NCBI GenBank assembly: GCA_032117135.1
Contig: JAULZV010000010.1
Location: 1 to 18,369, forward strand
DNA: 18,369 bases
DNA from: JAULZV01 sp032117135
GTDB taxonomy: Bacteria; Patescibacteriota; Minisyncoccia; Phycocordibacterales; JAACPR01
Direction: 5' to 3'
The first letter of the stretch is position 1; every line of letters starts with the position of its first letter. The translations under genes and the position numbers were made by a program. Below, piece after piece: positions 11,456-18,300 of the stretch. The notes under the pieces were generated by a model. It did no database searches. It had not been told where the DNA came from and saw only the letters and a list, made by a program, of their open reading frames with translations.

Positions 11456-13873
11456 TTATTTCATTTCACCCCACGATCTACCAGCTTCGCAATCAGTCAA
11501 AATAGGAACTCCTTTACGTTGATCATCTTCAAGTACTCCTTCCATTATTTTTGGAATTGCCAGCTTGATGCTCTCAACTGTTTCGTTTGTCACTTCAAAA
11601 ATGATTTCGTCGTGGATCTGAAGCACAAGCTTCACCTTGTCTTTGAGTTGTTCTTTTTTGAGATATTCATCAATTCGAATCATAGCAATCTTTATCAGAT
11701 CAGCTTGCGTTCCTTGAATAGGAGCGTTAATTGCCATACGTTCTGCTTGCGCTCGAATAAAAGGCAGTCTTGATTTGATTCCTTCAAAAAATCTTTTTCG
11801 TCCATACATGGTCTGAGTATATCCGTGTACTTTTGCAAACTCTTTGGTTTCTTCAAGATATGCAGCTAGTCCAGCAAAATCTCTAAAGTATTGATTATAA
11901 AATTCTTGTGCTTCTTTTCGATCGACTTTAAGATTTTTTTGAAGAGCACTCACACCCATACCATACAAAATCCCAAAGTTAATAACTTTAGCTTTGTTTC
12001 GCTGAGTCTTGGATACTTCATCTTGAGGGATACCAAACATGTACGAAGCAACTCCGGCGTGTACATCTTCTCCATTCTTAAAAATCTCGAGTAGCTTTTG
12101 ATCACCAGACAGTATCGCAGCGAGTCTCAATTCGATCTGAGAATAATCAAACGCAACAAGCTTGCATCCATCCTTAGCGATAAACGCGTTTCTGATTCTT
12201 CTTCCATGTTCGGTCTTAACCGGTATGTTTTGAAAATTGGGTTCTTGTGACGCCATTCGTCCGGTCGCGGCTCCTGCCTGCAAAAAAGTTGTGCGCAAAC
12301 GACCATCCATACCAATCATTCGAGGAAAGACATCAATGTAGGTTGATACTAATTTTTGCAACTCACGATATTTTAAAATTTCTTCGGCGATAGGATGTAC
12401 CTCAACAAGTTTTTGGAGTACTTCTTCTTTGGTCGAAAAAGAACCACTCTTCCCTTTGCGCATACCTTTATACGAAAGATTCATACGATCAAATAATACT
12501 TCTGCCATTTGTTTTGGAGAATTGATATTGAACTCTTCACCAGCCATTTCAAATATATTCTTGGTTATTGCGTCAATCTCTGTGTGATATTCTTCGGAGA
12601 TTTTTTTGAGCAAATCAACATCAAGCATCACGCCGTTTGATGACATCTCAGTTACAATCGGTATCAAAGGTTTTTCTATTTTTTCAAAAAGATCATATGC
12701 ACCCTCTCTCTTGAGTTCTTCGATAATATATTCATGCGCATCTTGTAGATTATTTTTTTTAGAAAATGACAAAATATCTTGATACGACGGATTGGTCATG
12801 GATGATCTGAGTACCCATAGTGCAATCGAAGTTTCTTTCAAAAGTGCAGGATCAAATTTTTCTACGACAGGAGCAGGCGCCTCGGTGTCGCCCTCTTTGA
12901 GGGCGACACCGAGCGCTTCCACCAATCTTCCTTGCAGGCTCCTAAAATCAAGTTCAGCAAAAAGTTCTTTTGCTCGATTAATATCGACGCCATCTTTCCA
13001 GCTTTGCGACAAATCAAAATCAACCGGCACATCAACTTGAATAGTTGCCAGCATTTTACTAAACTTCGCTTCCTCTTCATGCTCTTTCAAAAGACCAATA
13101 ATACGAGGCTTGAACCCATCATCCAAAAATCTTTGTTCGTCCTTCGCGAGGATCTTGTACAGCTTTTCAATTGTTTCGTATTTTTGAATAAGATCAGTTG
13201 CTGTTTTTTCACCAATACCTTTGACGCCAATAATATTATCGGACGTATCACCTCGTAATCCCTTATAATCCGGTATCTGATATGGTGCAAATCCATATCG
13301 ATCAATCACTGTTTGCTCGTCATACAAAATAGTATCCTTAATACCTTTTTTGAGGGTATAAACTACAACTTTCTTTTTATCAACGAGTTGCAAAGTATCC
13401 ATATCGCCCGAAGCAATGACGATTTCTATATTTTTTTCTTTCGAAAGTTCTTTGGCAAGAGCACCGATAACATCATCAGCTTCAAATCCTTCTTTTTCCA
13501 AAATAGGAATATTAAATGCCTGAAAAATTTCTCGACTCTTTTTGATTTGAGTAATAAGGTTTTCGTCGATTGCTTTGCGTCCTGATTTGTAGTCCACGTA
13601 GACAGTGTGTCTGTAGGTTGGTTTAGGAAGATCAAATGCTGCAAAAATATAGTCTGGTTTAAATTCTTTTATAATCGAAAAAAGCATAGTCGAAAGTCCA
13701 AACAATGCACCCGTTGGTTCTCCTGAAGTCGAAACAAAATCCGGCAACGCATGATATGCACGATGAATAATTGCGTGAGAATCAAGAATAACTACGCGCT
13801 TTTTTTCGGATACAGTGGATGACTTCTTGTCTGCTGAAGTTTTGGTTGATGTGGGTGTTGTTTTTTTGGACAT
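11456..13873 (-). CDS. polA: DNA polymerase I, without a recognisable 3'-5' exonuclease
   Basis: Repairs gaps and removes Okazaki primers. 805 residues from the ATG at 13873; the frame is open to 14017 but the extra 48 residues lack family features and would overlap tsaE. The N-terminal 5' nuclease runs from VVILDSHAIIHRAYHALP (about 28) through DYKGLRGDTSDNIIGVKGIG (about 202-221). A linker with an in-frame palindrome is at about 320-330. The middle domain is short and lacks the DEDD exonuclease residues. The polymerase domain has motif A DYSQIELRLAA (about 573-583), the O-helix KAKVINFGILYG (about 626-637; Phe at the dNTP/ddNTP position) and motif C QIHDEIIFEV (about 751-760). A Ser/Thr/Lys-rich tail of about 26 residues precedes the nuclease. 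43-base gap after tsaE, 7 bases before holA. Confidence 0.95.
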   Translation of the reverse strand: MSKKTTPTSTKTSADKKSSTVSEKKRVVILDSHAIIHRAYHALPDFVSTSGEPTGALFGLSTMLFSIIKEFKPDYIFAAFDLPKPTYRHTVYVDYKSGRKAIDENLITQIKKSREIFQAFNIPILEKEGFEADDVIGALAKELSKEKNIEIVIASGDMDTLQLVDKKKVVVYTLKKGIKDTILYDEQTVIDRYGFAPYQIPDYKGLRGDTSDNIIGVKGIGEKTATDLIQKYETIEKLYKILAKDEQRFLDDGFKPRIIGLLKEHEEEAKFSKMLATIQVDVPVDFDLSQSWKDGVDINRAKELFAELDFRSLQGRLVEALGVALKEGDTEAPAPVVEKFDPALLKETSIALWVLRSSMTNPSYQDILSFSKKNNLQDAHEYIIEELKREGAYDLFEKIEKPLIPIVTEMSSNGVMLDVDLLKKISEEYHTEIDAITKNIFEMAGEEFNINSPKQMAEVLFDRMNLSYKGMRKGKSGSFSTKEEVLQKLVEVHPIAEEILKYRELQKLVSTYIDVFPRMIGMDGRLRTTFLQAGAATGRMASQEPNFQNIPVKTEHGRRIRNAFIAKDGCKLVAFDYSQIELRLAAILSGDQKLLEIFKNGEDVHAGVASYMFGIPQDEVSKTQRNKAKVINFGILYGMGVSALQKNLKVDRKEAQEFYNQYFRDFAGLAAYLEETKEFAKVHGYTQTMYGRKRFFEGIKSRLPFIRAQAERMAINAPIQGTQADLIKIAMIRIDEYLKKEQLKDKVKLVLQIHDEIIFEVTNETVESIKLAIPKIMEGVLEDDQRKGVPILTDCEAGRSWGEMK
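12882..12914. repeat. perfect 15-bp palindrome inside polA
   Basis: CTCGGTGTCGCCCTC, loop TTT, GAGGGCGACACCGAG. It encodes LGVALKEGDTE in the PolA linker between the 5' nuclease and the polymerase parts. It is far more GC-rich than the surrounding gene and stays in frame. Confidence 0.85.
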
Positions 13874-13916
13874 AGGTATAAAAATGTATAAGGAATATAA
13901 ATGAGAGATATAGCGA

Positions 13917-14387
13917 CTATCCAGACAATCCACTCTGTGTCCCCTTATTGATTGTGACTTTGCGTGTCTCGATCGTGTCATGTTCAAAGGTAATCCAGAC
14001 CGCATCTTGAGGCACAAGTTCTTTGATTGTATCTGCCCATTCGATCACAACAAGATGCTTGGGATGCACAAACAGTTCGGCAAACTTGAGCACTTCAAGT
14101 TCGGCATGATCTTCGATACGATACACATCCACATGAAAAACTTTTGTGTATCTCCCTGTATGTATCGAATACGAATTTATAATCGAAAATGTTGGACTTT
14201 GCACATGCTCGCTCACACCAAGATGTTTGAGAAGATGTTTTGAAAATGTTGTCTTGCCTGCACCGAGATCTCCCACGAGCGCAAGGACGCGTGCTCCTTT
14301 GCGAGTATCTTGCTTTTCATATACGGGCACAATGTGTTTTGTAATAAAAGAATCCCACTCCCCCTCTTGTACAATATATGTAGACAT
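13917..14387 (-). CDS. tsaE: tRNA threonylcarbamoyladenosine biosynthesis ATPase TsaE
   Basis: The ATPase that works with TsaB and TsaD to make t6A at position 37 of ANN-decoding tRNAs. The 156-residue protein has Walker A GDLGAGKTTF (39-48), the switch-like SPTF (64-67), HVDVYR (85-90) and VVIEWAD (113-119), all family hallmarks. Length is normal. The ATG at 14387 is supported by TGC-TACACT six bases upstream. First gene of the tsaE-polA-holA unit. The terminator of the lipoprotein-like gene (14407-14450) lies immediately upstream, so the unit has its own promoter. TsaB and TsaD are not in this window. Confidence 0.93.
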   Translation of the reverse strand: MSTYIVQEGEWDSFITKHIVPVYEKQDTRKGARVLALVGDLGAGKTTFSKHLLKHLGVSEHVQSPTFSIINSYSIHTGRYTKVFHVDVYRIEDHAELEVLKFAELFVHPKHLVVIEWADTIKELVPQDAVWITFEHDTIETRKVTINKGTQSGLSG

Positions 14388-14393
14388 ACCTGT

Positions 14394-14402
14394 AGTGTAG
14401 CA
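14394..14402 (-). promoter_or_regulatory. extended -10 promoter of tsaE, leaderless
   Basis: On the minus strand TGC-TACACT is followed by six bases and the ATG at 14387. The upstream terminator stem occupies the place of a -35 box, so the TG extension probably carries recognition. Confidence 0.55.
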
Positions 14403-14406
14403 TAAA

Positions 14407-14450
14407 CAAAAACCACCCCCGAGAACCGAAGTTCTGGGGGGCGGGTGGTC
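14407..14450 (-). terminator. terminator with UUCG loop behind the lipoprotein-like gene
   Basis: On the minus strand AGAAC, TTCG, GTTCT forms a stem with a stable C(UUCG)G loop, extended by CCCC / GGGG and ACCACC / GGTGGT pairings and followed by TTTTTG. It starts 16 bases after the stop at 14466. Confidence 0.8.
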
Positions 14451-14465
14451 AACAGGTGTGCGCAG

Positions 14466-14993
14466 TTAGGGATAAAATGTCCCCATATACTGCGGCCCGT
14501 TGGCCGTGTTCACATACATCTCGTTGGGTCGCCCCGATTGGGGTACCGGACGAGTGTTGGATCTCATCCAATCGTACCCTCGAGGTACGATTGGTCCGAC
14601 TTGACGATGAGACGGATTCCGTCCCACCGAAGGATGACCTGATCCTCCAAAGGAGTACCCAGGAGCGGGCATCCAACCGATCTGGCGGCCGGAACGGATT
14701 TCCGTATAAATACGGCATCCGTTCTGGACAGATACCCAGCAGATATTGGACGGCGGAGCCGTCCGTAACCGCATCTGCGCGATCGCTTGTGGTGGCTGGG
14801 CAAAACGCCCGCCACCACCAGTCACAACGCCCCGCGACGGAGCACAGGAAGGACCCGAAGGTCCTCCTTGATGTGCCATGTGGCGACCGGAGCCGTAGCT
14901 CCCGCCGCCACCAACGGTGACTGTCACGCATGAACTGAAAAGAAAGCTGGCAGCCGCCGCCAGCAAGGCAATGAGTAAGGTTGAAATGTTCAT
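14466..14993 (-). CDS. lipoprotein-like exported protein, Gly/Pro/Arg-rich, unknown function
   Basis: 175 residues. Residues 1-22 are a signal peptide (MNISTLLIALLAAAASFLFS) ending in a lipobox-like LFSSC; Phe at -3 is unusual for a strict lipobox, so lipidation is probable but not certain. The rest is low-complexity, rich in Gly, Ser, Arg, Pro, with GGGG runs and two or three Cys in the middle (NICWVSVQNGCRIY). No domain is recognised. Base composition is far more GC-rich than every other gene here, which also opens long false ORFs on the other strand. I chose the ATG at 14993: TTGACT (15030-15025), a 17-base spacer and TAAAGT (15007-15002) lie 8 bases upstream. The frame is open to 15011. 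It diverges from pilB. Confidence 0.65.
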   Translation of the reverse strand: MNISTLLIALLAAAASFLFSSCVTVTVGGGGSYGSGRHMAHQGGPSGPSCAPSRGVVTGGGGRFAQPPQAIAQMRLRTAPPSNICWVSVQNGCRIYTEIRSGRQIGWMPAPGYSFGGSGHPSVGRNPSHRQVGPIVPRGYDWMRSNTRPVPQSGRPNEMYVNTANGPQYMGTFYP

Positions 14994-15001
14994 TCCCATA
15001 T

Positions 15002-15030
15002 ACTTTAACATATTTATACATAAAAGTCAA
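15002..15030 (-). promoter_or_regulatory. promoter of the lipoprotein-like gene
   Basis: TTGACT, 17 bases, TAAAGT on the minus strand, with the ATG at 14993 eight bases further. It is the clearest two-box promoter in the window and again predicts a near-leaderless transcript. Confidence 0.6.
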
Positions 15031-15106
15031 CCTATATTCAAAAGAGAAGTACCGCCCTCCTACCTATGTCAGATTGGATATACACACCCTTTCTCCCCTC
15101 ACCATG

Positions 15107-15115
15107 TGCTACAAT
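15107..15115 (+). promoter_or_regulatory. extended -10 promoter of pilB, leaderless
   Basis: TGC-TACAAT ends at 15115, and seven bases later is the ATG at 15123. This decides the start, since ATGs at 15066 and 15114 lie upstream of or inside the box. Confidence 0.55.
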
Positions 15116-15122
15116 GAGCGCA

Positions 15123-16901
15123 ATGACACTCACCTTTGACGACAGCAAAAGCAACCAGCGTCTCGCAGATCTTAGACAGCGCGAGGAAGAGGATTTAGCA
15201 CAAATGCTCGCACACAAGTACAACGTTCCATATGTTGATTTATCCGGAATCCCTATTGATACGGATGGTCTCAAACTGATTCCTCAAGACGTTGCCCAAA
15301 GAGCAAAAATCGCCGTTTTTGATATGAATGGCAAAAAACTCAAAGTAGCCTTTCTTTCACCTCGTAAAGAAGAGTCCGAAGCAGTGAGACAAGATCTCCA
15401 AAATCGCGGATATGCAATCGAAAGTTACCTCGTTTCAAACAGAAGCCTCGAAAAAGCATGGTCGCGGTATGCAGATATTTCTTTTGCGACCGAATCCAAG
15501 GGTGGAGCACTCGAAATCAACAGTGATCAAATCACCGAATTCATTAGCAAGACACGTAATATCGATGACACAAAAGTATTGATTCAAGAAGTAATGGAAA
15601 TGAAGCGCGCATTTCGTGTGTCTCGTATTGTAGAAATCGTCGTGGCAGGAGCAATTGCCACCAAAGCTTCTGATATTCACGTCGAACCCGAAGAAGATTC
15701 GGCTCGTTTAAGATTTAGAATTGATGGCGTTCTTGTTGATATTACTTTTTTTGATGCCGAGACATTCAAACTACTCCTTTCTCGAATCAAAATTCTCTCT
15801 GGAATGAAACTCAACGTCAAAGACCAGGCACAAGACGGTAGATTTTCGATCAAAATTCAAGAAACAGAAATCGAAATTCGATCCTCTATCTTGCCAGGTG
15901 CATATAGCGAATCAATCGTAATGCGACTCCTTAATCCTGATCAAATCGCAGTAGATCTTCACGAGCTTGGTATCGAACCTGAACTTCAGGAGCTTTTTGA
16001 TCAACAACTCGCTCGTCCAGACGGGCTTATTCTCAACACTGGACCAACAGGATCAGGAAAAACCACAACTCTGTATGCCTTTTTGAAACAAACACTTACC
16101 CCTGGTATCAAAATTATCACCATCGAAGACCCAATCGAATATCACCTTTCGGGCCTTGTTCAAACACAAGTTGAAGCCGAGAAAGGATACGATTTTGCAA
16201 ACGGGTTACGAAGTGCGCTTCGTCAAGATCCCGACATTATTATGGTAGGAGAAATCCGTGATATCGAAACTGCCGAAACAGCAATCCATGCTTCACTCAC
16301 AGGTCACCTTGTATTTTCAACACTCCACACTAACACTGCTGCAGGAGCCTTTACCCGTCTTATTGATCTTGGAGTCAACCCAAAAGTTTTAACTTCGGCA
16401 ATCCGCGTCGCAATCGCACAACGACTTGTTCGTAAATTGTGCCCAGACTGCAAAAAAATAACTCCTCTTGATCCCAAAAAATTAGAGCTTGCCAAAAATA
16501 TTTATGATGGAATCGAACAACCAAAAGTAGAATGGAGTGAAACATTTTATGGTCCTGGAGAAGGATGTCCGACTTGTAATCACCTCAAATACAAAGGACG
16601 AATTGCTCTTTTTGAAGCAGTGATGTCTGACAAAGCAGTTGAAGAAGTATTGCAACTTAATCCAAGTGAAAGAGAAATCAAAGAAGCCGCACGTTCACAA
16701 GGAATACTCGACATGTCACAAGATGGCATTATAAAAGCACTCAAAGGAATGACTGATATTGGAGAACTTGAACGCGTAATCAATCTCGAAGCACAAGCAC
16801 CAAGAGCGACACTTCCCCAAAAAGAAAACGACTTCCAGACTCTTACAAATGATGATTTGCTTGGTATGGAAGTCGTCTCTCAAACTCCTCGGGAGTTATA
16901 A
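15123..16901 (+). CDS. pilB: type IV pilus assembly ATPase PilB / GspE
   Basis: A hexameric ATPase at the inner face of the membrane that powers pilin polymerisation (or the homologous type II secretion step). 592 residues from the ATG at 15123. The N-terminal MshEN-like domain (about 1-140; LAQMLAHKYNVPYVDLSGIP) could bind c-di-GMP. The ATPase domain has GPTGSGKTTTLYAF (about 305-318), Asp and Glu box residues around DPDIIMVGEIRD (about 368-379), the His box STLHTNTAAGAFTRL (about 395-409) and the tetracysteine zinc site CPDC / CPTC (about 440 and 482), typical of PilB rather than the retraction ATPase PilT. No other pilus gene follows; the next gene is ruvB after 325 bases. Confidence 0.95.
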   Translation: MTLTFDDSKSNQRLADLRQREEEDLAQMLAHKYNVPYVDLSGIPIDTDGLKLIPQDVAQRAKIAVFDMNGKKLKVAFLSPRKEESEAVRQDLQNRGYAIESYLVSNRSLEKAWSRYADISFATESKGGALEINSDQITEFISKTRNIDDTKVLIQEVMEMKRAFRVSRIVEIVVAGAIATKASDIHVEPEEDSARLRFRIDGVLVDITFFDAETFKLLLSRIKILSGMKLNVKDQAQDGRFSIKIQETEIEIRSSILPGAYSESIVMRLLNPDQIAVDLHELGIEPELQELFDQQLARPDGLILNTGPTGSGKTTTLYAFLKQTLTPGIKIITIEDPIEYHLSGLVQTQVEAEKGYDFANGLRSALRQDPDIIMVGEIRDIETAETAIHASLTGHLVFSTLHTNTAAGAFTRLIDLGVNPKVLTSAIRVAIAQRLVRKLCPDCKKITPLDPKKLELAKNIYDGIEQPKVEWSETFYGPGEGCPTCNHLKYKGRIALFEAVMSDKAVEEVLQLNPSEREIKEAARSQGILDMSQDGIIKALKGMTDIGELERVINLEAQAPRATLPQKENDFQTLTNDDLLGMEVVSQTPREL

Positions 16902-16924
16902 AATAGATATTCTTTTCTGACTAG

Positions 16925-16952
16925 TTGTCTTTTATAAATTTTTGTTTATATT
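16925..16952 (+). promoter_or_regulatory. candidate promoter of the pilB-ruvB intergenic RNA
   Basis: TTGTCT (16925-16930), 16 bases, TATATT (16947-16952). The predicted start (about 16959) is 12 bases before the left arm of the large inverted repeat. The area is very AT-rich, so chance matches are easy. Confidence 0.3.
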
Positions 16953-16970
16953 GAATATATAGCACTTCTA

Positions 16971-17123
16971 ATCAAAAGCATAAATCTCCAGACGAGCCTT
17001 TAACGTTGTTAAAGGTAGACCAAACTCTAAGGAGTATCCCAGCGCACCATTGGAGGGACCAGGATATCCTCGAAACAGAGCCTATTGAATTGCTTCAATC
17101 GTCTAGAGATTTATGATTTTGAT
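16971..17123 (+). ncRNA. candidate structured RNA closed by a 25-base inverted repeat, upstream of ruvB
   Basis: The arms 16971-16995 and 17099-17123 pair at 23 of 25 positions. Inside are three more hairpins: CCTTTAAC-GTT-GTTAAAGG (16997-17015), GGAgTATCC pairing with GGATATCC across 17031-17069, and ATTGAA-TTGC-TTCAAT (17084-17099). The result is a four-way junction of about 153 bases. No ORF of note lies within. It does not match SRP, tmRNA, RNase P or tRNA signatures I know, nor a common riboswitch. It could be a separate small RNA or the leader of ruvB. A MITE with terminal inverted repeats is an alternative, but no target duplication is visible. Confidence 0.5.
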
Positions 17124-17221
17124 ACGCAACTGCAAAAAGGTAGGCATGGCCCACAAGATGCATTCTGCAGCGCTTAATCAATATGCAGTTGTTAACTTAA
17201 TGAACAGTGTATCACCTTTTT
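17121..17221 (+). promoter_or_regulatory. alternative-pairing leader segment in front of ruvB
   Basis: GATAC + GCAACTGCA (17121-17134) can pair with GTATC (17209-17213) and TGCAGTTGT (17184-17192). AAAAAGGT (17134-17141) can instead pair with ACCTTTTT (17214-17221). The second helix crosses the first, so they form a pseudoknot or exclude each other. The AAGG of the second helix is also the only Shine-Dalgarno-like site for the small ORF at 17146. Confidence 0.35.
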
Positions 17222-17223
17222 AA
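17146..17223 (+). CDS. possible 25-residue upstream ORF
   Basis: ATG at 17146, TAA at 17221-17223, three bases before the ruvB ATG. An AAGG sits 6 bases upstream of the ATG. The peptide begins MAHKMHSAAL and ends NSVSPF; no resemblance is recognised. Its position suggests coupling to ruvB translation, but an ORF of this size is often chance. Confidence 0.25.
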   Translation: MAHKMHSAALNQYAVVNLMNSVSPF

Positions 17224-17226
17224 GAT

Positions 17227-18228
17227 ATGTCAAGCATCAAACACAACACACCCCTTTCTGGCGAACTTATAGGCAAAGAAGATGCCTTTTTGGACAATAC
17301 TCTTAGACCCGAAACTTTTGAAGAATACATAGGCCAATCACATATTAAAAAGAATCTAAAAGTACTTCTTGAAGCAGCTGCTTTGCGTAACCACACGCCC
17401 GAACATCTCTTATTTTATGGTCCACCAGGCCTTGGAAAAACAACAATGGCTCATCTTATTGCAAAGCACACCAAAAAGCAAATCAAGATAACCTCAGGTC
17501 CTGCTATCGAAAAAGTTGGTGATTTAGCATCCATCCTCACCAATCTTTCTGCGGGAGATATTTTGTTTATTGACGAAATTCACCGACTCAACAAATCTAT
17601 CGAAGAAATCCTCTACCCCGCCCTCGAATCAGGTGTTTTGGATATTATTATTGGTAAAGGGCCTTCAGCACGATCAATTCAGCTCGAACTTCCACCCTTT
17701 ACCCTTATCGCGGCGACGACGCGAATATCAATGGTGTCGTCGCCGCTCCGCTCTCGTTTTTCAGGAGGTGTGTTCAAACTCGAATTTTATACCACCCAAG
17801 AAATTGAACAGATCATTACTCGATCTGCATCAATCCTTAACATCGTACTCGAACCAGAAGCAGCGTACGAGATTGCATCGCGCAGCCGGTTCACTCCACG
17901 AACCGCTAACTACCTCCTGAGACGATGTCGAGACATTGCTCAAATCGAAGACAAACCCCTCGACAAGTCGTTGGTCCAAAAAGCTATGACGATGCTCGAC
18001 ATTGATTCGCTTGGACTTATGAAGTCTGATCGAGATATTTTAAAGACCATTATTGAAAAATATAAAGGAGGCCCTGTCGGCTCAAGTACGCTCGCAGTCT
18101 CTCTTTCTGAAGAAATAGGAACCATAGAAGAATTTCACGAGCCATATCTTATTCAACTCGGATTATTAGAGCGAACACCTCGTGGACGAACTGTGACTGA
18201 GAAGGCGTATGCACATTTGGGGTTGTAG
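17227..18228 (+). CDS. ruvB: Holliday junction branch migration ATPase RuvB
   Basis: The hexameric AAA+ motor that drives branch migration with RuvA. 333 residues with the full family layout: the RPETFEEYIGQSHIKKNL segment (27-44), Walker A GPPGLGKTT (65-73), Walker B ILFIDEIHRL (112-121), sensor 1 ATTR (163-166), arginine-finger region SSPLRSRF (171-178), sensor 2 FTPRTANYLLRRCRD and a C-terminal winged helix (about 255-333). ATG at 17227 is the first start that keeps the whole protein; no Shine-Dalgarno or close -10 box is seen, unlike most genes here. The 325-base upstream region carries the candidate structured RNA. An 11-bp palindrome lies at 17710-17746 within the sensor 1 region. Confidence 0.97.
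   Translation: MSSIKHNTPLSGELIGKEDAFLDNTLRPETFEEYIGQSHIKKNLKVLLEAAALRNHTPEHLLFYGPPGLGKTTMAHLIAKHTKKQIKITSGPAIEKVGDLASILTNLSAGDILFIDEIHRLNKSIEEILYPALESGVLDIIIGKGPSARSIQLELPPFTLIAATTRISMVSSPLRSRFSGGVFKLEFYTTQEIEQIITRSASILNIVLEPEAAYEIASRSRFTPRTANYLLRRCRDIAQIEDKPLDKSLVQKAMTMLDIDSLGLMKSDRDILKTIIEKYKGGPVGSSTLAVSLSEEIGTIEEFHEPYLIQLGLLERTPRGRTVTEKAYAHLGL
17710..17746. repeat. 11-bp inverted repeat inside ruvB
   Basis: GCGGCGACGAC (17710-17720) and GTCGTCGCCGC (17736-17746) are perfect reverse complements around 15 bases. They encode part of the conserved AATTR to SSPLR region and are more GC-rich than the rest of the gene. Confidence 0.6.
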
Positions 18229-18259
18229 CCTCAAAATATAGCATACAATGACCTCCTCC

Positions 18260-18288
18260 CCGGCCTCTCGCTCCGCTTCGACCGGGGT
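18260..18288. repeat. hairpin downstream of ruvB
   Basis: CCCCGG and CCGGGG close a loop of about 18 bases, followed by TTT. It could be a weak terminator of ruvB. The flanking GC-rich sequence contrasts with its surroundings. Confidence 0.35.
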
Positions 18289-18300
18289 TTCCAACATGGC

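Noticed and set aside
13874..14017. N-terminal extension of PolA by 48 residues
   Set aside because: No family similarity, it overlaps tsaE by about 100 bases, and the ATG at 13873 gives a sensible start.
14456..14920. Long plus-strand ORF opposite the lipoprotein-like gene
   Set aside because: It is a shadow created by the high GC content. The minus-strand frame has a signal peptide, promoter and terminator; this one has none.
14449..15030. 193-residue minus-strand ORF in another frame of the same region
   Set aside because: No signal peptide or promoter agreement. Its composition (Arg/Ser/Trp-rich) is typical of an off-frame reading of a GC-rich gene.
15066..15122. Upstream starts for pilB
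   Set aside because: The TGC-TACAAT box lies inside this extension and places transcription at the ATG at 15123.
16920..17226. tmRNA, SRP RNA, RNase P or 6S RNA in the pilB-ruvB gap
   Set aside because: No T-arm consensus, SRP tetraloop segment, RNase P core or 6S-type single long bubble hairpin could be found by eye.
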